Virus record (IMG/VR): IMGVR_UViG_3300025326_000085
Location: 1 to 42,670 of that record
Length of the DNA stretch: 42,670 bases
DNA from: a virus
Direction: 5' to 3' (one strand)
Positions within the stretch are counted from its first letter, which is position 1. Every line of letters begins with the position of its first letter. Positions 38,930 to 42,670 of the stretch are shown piece by piece. The translations under genes were made by a program, and so were the position numbers. Below the pieces are notes generated by a model, which saw only the letters and a program-made list of their open reading frames with translations, was not told where the DNA came from and searched no databases.

Positions 38930-41900
38930 ATGCCCGAAGGAAAGCGCATACCGCCCCCGCCGATCTTCCCTGAGGACGATCAATCAACGGCAATAGCGCA
39001 AGACCGTCCGTTTTACTCTGGAAAGAAGCGCCGAATTCCGCCGCCTCCACTCTTCCGGGACGACGAGCAACCCTCACTCCTGGGTGAGGATCTCTATGAT
39101 ATTTTCACAACAACGGGACGGACGCTCAGTGAGGGGCTTGCCGATCTCGAAATCGGTCCCGGTCCAGGCGGAAGACCGGCGTTCACAAAAAATCCCATCG
39201 CCGGTGGAGCGAAGATTCTCCGCTCGGTGGGGGAAGCTGTCGCCGCGCCATTCGGATTGATCGACCGGCTCCTGCGGACCAATTCCATAACCACCCCGAT
39301 CGCCGAGGGTGCCGCCATGCCCTTCGAGCTCGCCGCGGGTGCCGTCCGTGGTGGGGAAAAACTCATCGACGTTGGCTTGAGAGGCGCCGGAGTCCCCGAG
39401 TCGGTAATGAACCTCGGGATGGACCCCCAAAAGGCCGCTGAGGCCGCCACAGCCCTCTCAGAATTAAACCAGATAGCCGCTCAGTTCGCCGTACCACTTG
39501 CAGGCAAGAAAATAGGGGGTAAAACAGCAGGGAAGATTATCAAGATGCAGGAGGAGGCATCGCGCCCCATTTTCCGCCCATCCAATCGGGAGCCGGTCGA
39601 CTACATCGCCCCGGAAAGCCGTCAACTCTACCCTCCGAGGAACCAGCGTTTCGAACAGCGTCCAGGTCAACCAGTCCGGGACATCAAGGCCGGTGTACCA
39701 CTTCGTAAAGTCCCGCCACTCCTGCCTGAAAATCTTCCCCTAAGGAAACCCGAGTTTGAGCCCGTCCGCACATTTGAGGTAGGTCCGGAAGGTGGAGCGA
39801 AGGCGATAAAATCCACACCAGCCCCTTTGACGAGCCGCATTGATAAAGCTCTCTCTGATGTGGCTCCAAACACCAAAGCGAGAATCAAACGCAAGATCGA
39901 AGCGAAAGATAAACTCTCAGTGGGAGAGAAAAACATCCTCACCCAGAGGGACCGTAACCTCTTCGACGATATGTATGAGCCAAAGGGCTTACCGCAGTTA
40001 CCCGAAGGCGGAATCCCCGCGATCGACAACAATATCGTATTCGACATTAACGACTACCGAAGCGGAGAATCATTTGGTACGGTCCGCGCCAACGATCCGA
40101 ATACCGGTAAAACTATCGGCAAAGTAGATTTCTCAGAGTATGGGGGGAATGTTTATGTGAAGATGGTGGAGGTAACGCCGGAGTTTCGTCGTCAGGGCAT
40201 AGCGACAAAGATGTACGATCGCATCAAGCAGGAATACCCCAAGGCAAAAATTGAGCGATTCGGCGATATGTCGACCGACGAAGGAGCAGCTTTCAGGGAA
40301 TCATTAAAGGGTGAAGCCGAGAAAGCACCAAAACCCGATCCCACCACGATCAAAACGAAACTCATCTCGTTGCGCGATCAAGTGAATAAGGGTAGGTACA
40401 GAGGAAGAGTAGCCGACATCACCGAAGCGGAACTCTTGGCAAGACGCAACGGATTTGATTTCTCCTACGATCCCGGCACACTCAAATACAACGTCATTTC
40501 AGCCGAAGGGAAGAAGCTCAAGAAAGTCCCAGAAGTGAAGATGAGTGATAATGCCCCCAACCCCACACTCCTTGAGAATATCAATCCTGAAACGAGAACC
40601 CGTATTCAGGACATCCTCGATGAAGTAGGAGAGGACATCAACATTGAATCCTTGACGAAGCCCCAGATCGAAGCCGCAATCAAGGACATCAGGATCGACA
40701 AGGGAAAAGAAGCGTCTCGCCGCGCCCAGATGTTGATTGATGAACTTTTGAAAGCTGAAGCCGAAGGCATTGTCGGTGTTGTGAGTGGGTCTGTTCCGGG
40801 CGTCGGGAAGGATATACGTGGCATCAACGTGAACGATCTCCTTGAGCAGAAATACGAGCGGGAGGGGATAGTCGGGGAGATGGGGTCCGGACTTGATGTG
40901 CCCGTCCCAGAGGTCAATATCCCAGAAGTCCAGCGCCGACGGGCTAATTCATTTACAGATATCCGAAGTCTTGAGGAAGAATTAAGGCGTGTAAATCTGG
41001 TGGTCAAAAGTAAAGAATCGTTATCCCCATCAGAACAAATAGAGTTGGGGGAATACTACGACGCCTTACTGGACAGACGTGGTGGTTTGAAGCCTGTCGG
41101 AGAGCCTCTCTCCTTTGACAAAACTGCGGCCGGCGAACAGGGCAGTTTCGCCAAGCTCGAACAGGCGAAGATGCCTCCGCGCAAGCCATCCGGCCTCTCC
41201 TACGAGCAACAGGTGGAAGGGACGATGTTCGAAAAGCCCAAAACTCCGGGAGCACCGCAGGAGGAGATGTTTAGAGTGGGCAATCCCGATGCCCTCGCTC
41301 AACAAATCGTAAATATTGCAACAACGGGCGAGGGAGCTTCTATTGAAGGTATTGCTCGGGCCCGAGAGCTTGCTGAACAGAGCAAAGACATTTTCACGGG
41401 GGCTCAACGCGAGGAGATCGCATCATTCTTAAATGATCTCGAATCGAAGCTGAAAAAACCAGGGGCTCCTGTCGTATTAACAGCAGAGGATATTGTCCGA
41501 GAGCAGAGCGGTCTGAGCAAGGTAGGAGCGCGGTCAGGCAAATCCATCGAGGAACTCTATCCATCCAAGCCCAAGCCGCAATCCTGGCAGGGCGCCGTCT
41601 CAGAATCCTCCAAGCGTCTCAAGGAAAAAGGTCTTTCCCCCGATCGCCCACAGGGCAATCTCCCTTCAGGCTTAGACCCGACAACACTCATAGATCCCAA
41701 GAAAGTCAAATACATCATCGACCCGATCATCAAGAAGGCCACGAGCGACGCCCGAAAGATGATTATTGACCAACGCATGAGGCCAGAGCAATTCCCCTTT
41801 GAAGTTCGCTCGACGATCAACACGCTTTTATCAGAGCATCCAGATTTCAGAGGATTATCGGCAGAGCAGAAACGGGCCATCTTCAATCACGTCAAGGATG

Positions 41901-42670
41901 TCACGAAAAACCTTGTCTTCAATCCCGTGGTGGGGGAATTTCAAACACAAGAAGGCAGGAAATTCCGCGAAGAGATGAGGAAAGCCCAGGGTGGAGGATT
42001 GACCCCCGCGCCGATTGAAGGTGGTAGGATCATCTCAGAGCCGATGAAGAGGGAAAACATAAACCCCACAGAGATATTCAGCGATGGGATGAAATCATTT
42101 ACTCGTCGTGAATTGACAAGCACGATGGGGGAGTATGTTAAAAGTCAGGGCTCATCCGGTGAATCTCTTATCCGGTCCATCAATCGAGATTACCGTGAAT
42201 CGGCGCAATGGGCTGGTAGACTGGAAGTCGATTACCGCGTTGCAACCAAAAAACTCTCTAATCAGGAATTCGACGAGTTTGTAACTCTTGCCGATGAAGG
42301 AGGAACCACCAGAAACGCGAATGTAGCCGATGCTCTAAAGGTTTGGGACAAGATCAGGACGGAGATCGCTGACCGCGCAATGAAGGCCGAACTCGAAATT
42401 GCCACCTTCGACAGAGCGAAGGGGGATTTCGTCAAAGTTCCGTTTAAGCCGATGGAAAATTATTTTCCCCACGAATTCGACATCACCGAGATCAAGAAAG
42501 CCGCCAACCGGGAGAAATACTTGGAGCGGATCGCCGAACGGTACAAGGTTCCAAAGTCCGAGGCTGAATGGATCTTCAATAAATGGGTCCGCTCACGCAT
42601 TGAAGTAAAGTACGGCCACCTTGAGCACGCCCGAGACTTTGACATCGGAGGATGGAAACGATCGAGAGAT
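38930..42670 (+). CDS. N-terminal part of giant polyvalent/internal virion protein with embedded GNAT domain
   Basis: ATG 38930 directly follows the previous stop. The frame is open for 1,247 codons to the window edge and continues at base 149 to 1354, giving about 1,648 residues. Visible parts include two N-terminal proline motifs (KRIPPPPIFPEDD at 5-17, RRIPPPPLFRDDE at 34-46). A GNAT acetyltransferase-like motif A follows (VTPEFRRQGIATKMY, residues 415-429) in a beta-alpha context (about 375-450). Then come long charged, helical regions. Giant multi-domain proteins of this kind (polyvalent proteins) are injected with phage DNA and act early on the host; other internal virion proteins lie next to it. 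The GNAT could modify a host protein or a nucleic-acid component, but its catalytic competence is unproven. Confidence 0.75.
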   Translation, partial: MPEGKRIPPPPIFPEDDQSTAIAQDRPFYSGKKRRIPPPPLFRDDEQPSLLGEDLYDIFTTTGRTLSEGLADLEIGPGPGGRPAFTKNPIAGGAKILRSVGEAVAAPFGLIDRLLRTNSITTPIAEGAAMPFELAAGAVRGGEKLIDVGLRGAGVPESVMNLGMDPQKAAEAATALSELNQIAAQFAVPLAGKKIGGKTAGKIIKMQEEASRPIFRPSNREPVDYIAPESRQLYPPRNQRFEQRPGQPVRDIKAGVPLRKVPPLLPENLPLRKPEFEPVRTFEVGPEGGAKAIKSTPAPLTSRIDKALSDVAPNTKARIKRKIEAKDKLSVGEKNILTQRDRNLFDDMYEPKGLPQLPEGGIPAIDNNIVFDINDYRSGESFGTVRANDPNTGKTIGKVDFSEYGGNVYVKMVEVTPEFRRQGIATKMYDRIKQEYPKAKIERFGDMSTDEGAAFRESLKGEAEKAPKPDPTTIKTKLISLRDQVNKGRYRGRVADITEAELLARRNGFDFSYDPGTLKYNVISAEGKKLKKVPEVKMSDNAPNPTLLENINPETRTRIQDILDEVGEDINIESLTKPQIEAAIKDIRIDKGKEASRRAQMLIDELLKAEAEGIVGVVSGSVPGVGKDIRGINVNDLLEQKYEREGIVGEMGSGLDVPVPEVNIPEVQRRRANSFTDIRSLEEELRRVNLVVKSKESLSPSEQIELGEYYDALLDRRGGLKPVGEPLSFDKTAAGEQGSFAKLEQAKMPPRKPSGLSYEQQVEGTMFEKPKTPGAPQEEMFRVGNPDALAQQIVNIATTGEGASIEGIARARELAEQSKDIFTGAQREEIASFLNDLESKLKKPGAPVVLTAEDIVREQSGLSKVGARSGKSIEELYPSKPKPQSWQGAVSESSKRLKEKGLSPDRPQGNLPSGLDPTTLIDPKKVKYIIDPIIKKATSDARKMIIDQRMRPEQFPFEVRSTINTLLSEHPDFRGLSAEQKRAIFNHVKDVTKNLVFNPVVGEFQTQEGRKFREEMRKAQGGGLTPAPIEGGRIISEPMKRENINPTEIFSDGMKSFTRRELTSTMGEYVKSQGSSGESLIRSINRDYRESAQWAGRLEVDYRVATKKLSNQEFDEFVTLADEGGTTRNANVADALKVWDKIRTEIADRAMKAELEIATFDRAKGDFVKVPFKPMENYFPHEFDITEIKKAANREKYLERIAERYKVPKSEAEWIFNKWVRSRIEVKYGHLEHARDFDIGGWKRSRD
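42521..42670. repeat. Right copy of the terminal direct repeat
   Basis: This 150-base copy matches bases 1-148. It keeps the reading frame intact (YLERIAERYKVPKSEAEW), so it is probably the correct version and the left copy has sequencing or assembly errors. It lies wholly inside the giant virion gene. Confidence 0.9.

Noticed and set aside
1-42670. CRISPR arrays, tRNAs, integrase, transposase, DNA or RNA polymerase
   Set aside because: None seen: no spaced identical repeats, no tRNA-like folds noticed by eye, no recombinase or polymerase motifs in any long frame.
42521-42670. Terminal repeat as a T7-type packaged end
   Set aside because: It lies within an uninterrupted gene and differs between copies, so a contig overlap is simpler; not excluded.

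Overview
The window is essentially the whole genome of a short-tailed (podovirus-like) double-stranded DNA phage. Bases 1-148 and 42521-42670 are near-identical direct repeats. The long reading frame that runs off the right end (38930-42670) continues in frame at base 149 and ends at 1354. The simplest reading is one circular or circularly permuted genome of about 42.5 kb, cut inside a roughly 1,648-residue virion-protein gene. I see no tRNA, rRNA, CRISPR array, insertion sequence, integrase, DNA polymerase or RNA polymerase.

Host. Six proteins have cleavable Sec signal peptides, and in all six the first mature residue is predicted to be glutamine. This is the pattern called the Q-rule in Bacteroidetes. 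However, many genes have strong Shine-Dalgarno sites (for example AGGAGG before 2102 on the minus strand), base composition is near balanced, and promoters look like sigma70 (TTGACA). That is unlike classical Bacteroidia, so a host elsewhere in the FCB/Bacteroidota group (for example Ignavibacteria- or Chlorobi-like) is my guess. It is an inference only.

Layout. 1-1354: tail end of the giant virion protein. 1344-2102: leftward genes (a membrane protein and a small unknown) with a leftward promoter near 2150-2179. 2268-3343: lysis-like pair, an M15-type peptidase and a membrane-anchored protein. 3312-3841: two-gene leftward operon of small helix-turn-helix-like proteins. 3857-4153: control region with a consensus promoter, operator-like repeats and a terminator whose 5' arm can also pair with the first bases of the transcript. 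4154-11647: rightward early operon of small, tightly overlapping genes, including a Sak4/RecA-like ATPase, many Cys-rich zinc-ribbon proteins, two HNH proteins, an Imm5-like protein with an alanine heptad array, and unknowns. 11644-11746: a second promoter followed by an intrinsic terminator, positioned like the late promoter of lambdoid phages. 11762-18965: packaging and head genes (small and large terminase, portal, scaffold, major capsid protein). 18984-26643: an unusual block in which four of seven proteins carry signal peptides, including a 1,449-residue GH18 glycosidase with IPT/TIG repeats. 26653-33246: adaptor- and nozzle-type tail proteins plus a membrane protein. 33225-36260: a large fibre with a signal peptide. 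36260-37160: four small membrane proteins (holin candidates). 37173 to the end, and on to 1354: internal/ejection-type virion proteins.

How it may work. The early operon probably supplies recombination and regulatory functions and leaves DNA and RNA synthesis to host polymerases. Both rightward transcription units start with a promoter followed by a terminator within about 130 bases, so antitermination or attenuation is the likely main control. The most unusual feature is a late-operon set of fibre-like and glycosidase proteins apparently routed through the Sec pathway. All functional names come from reading motifs in the translated sequence; no database search was possible.
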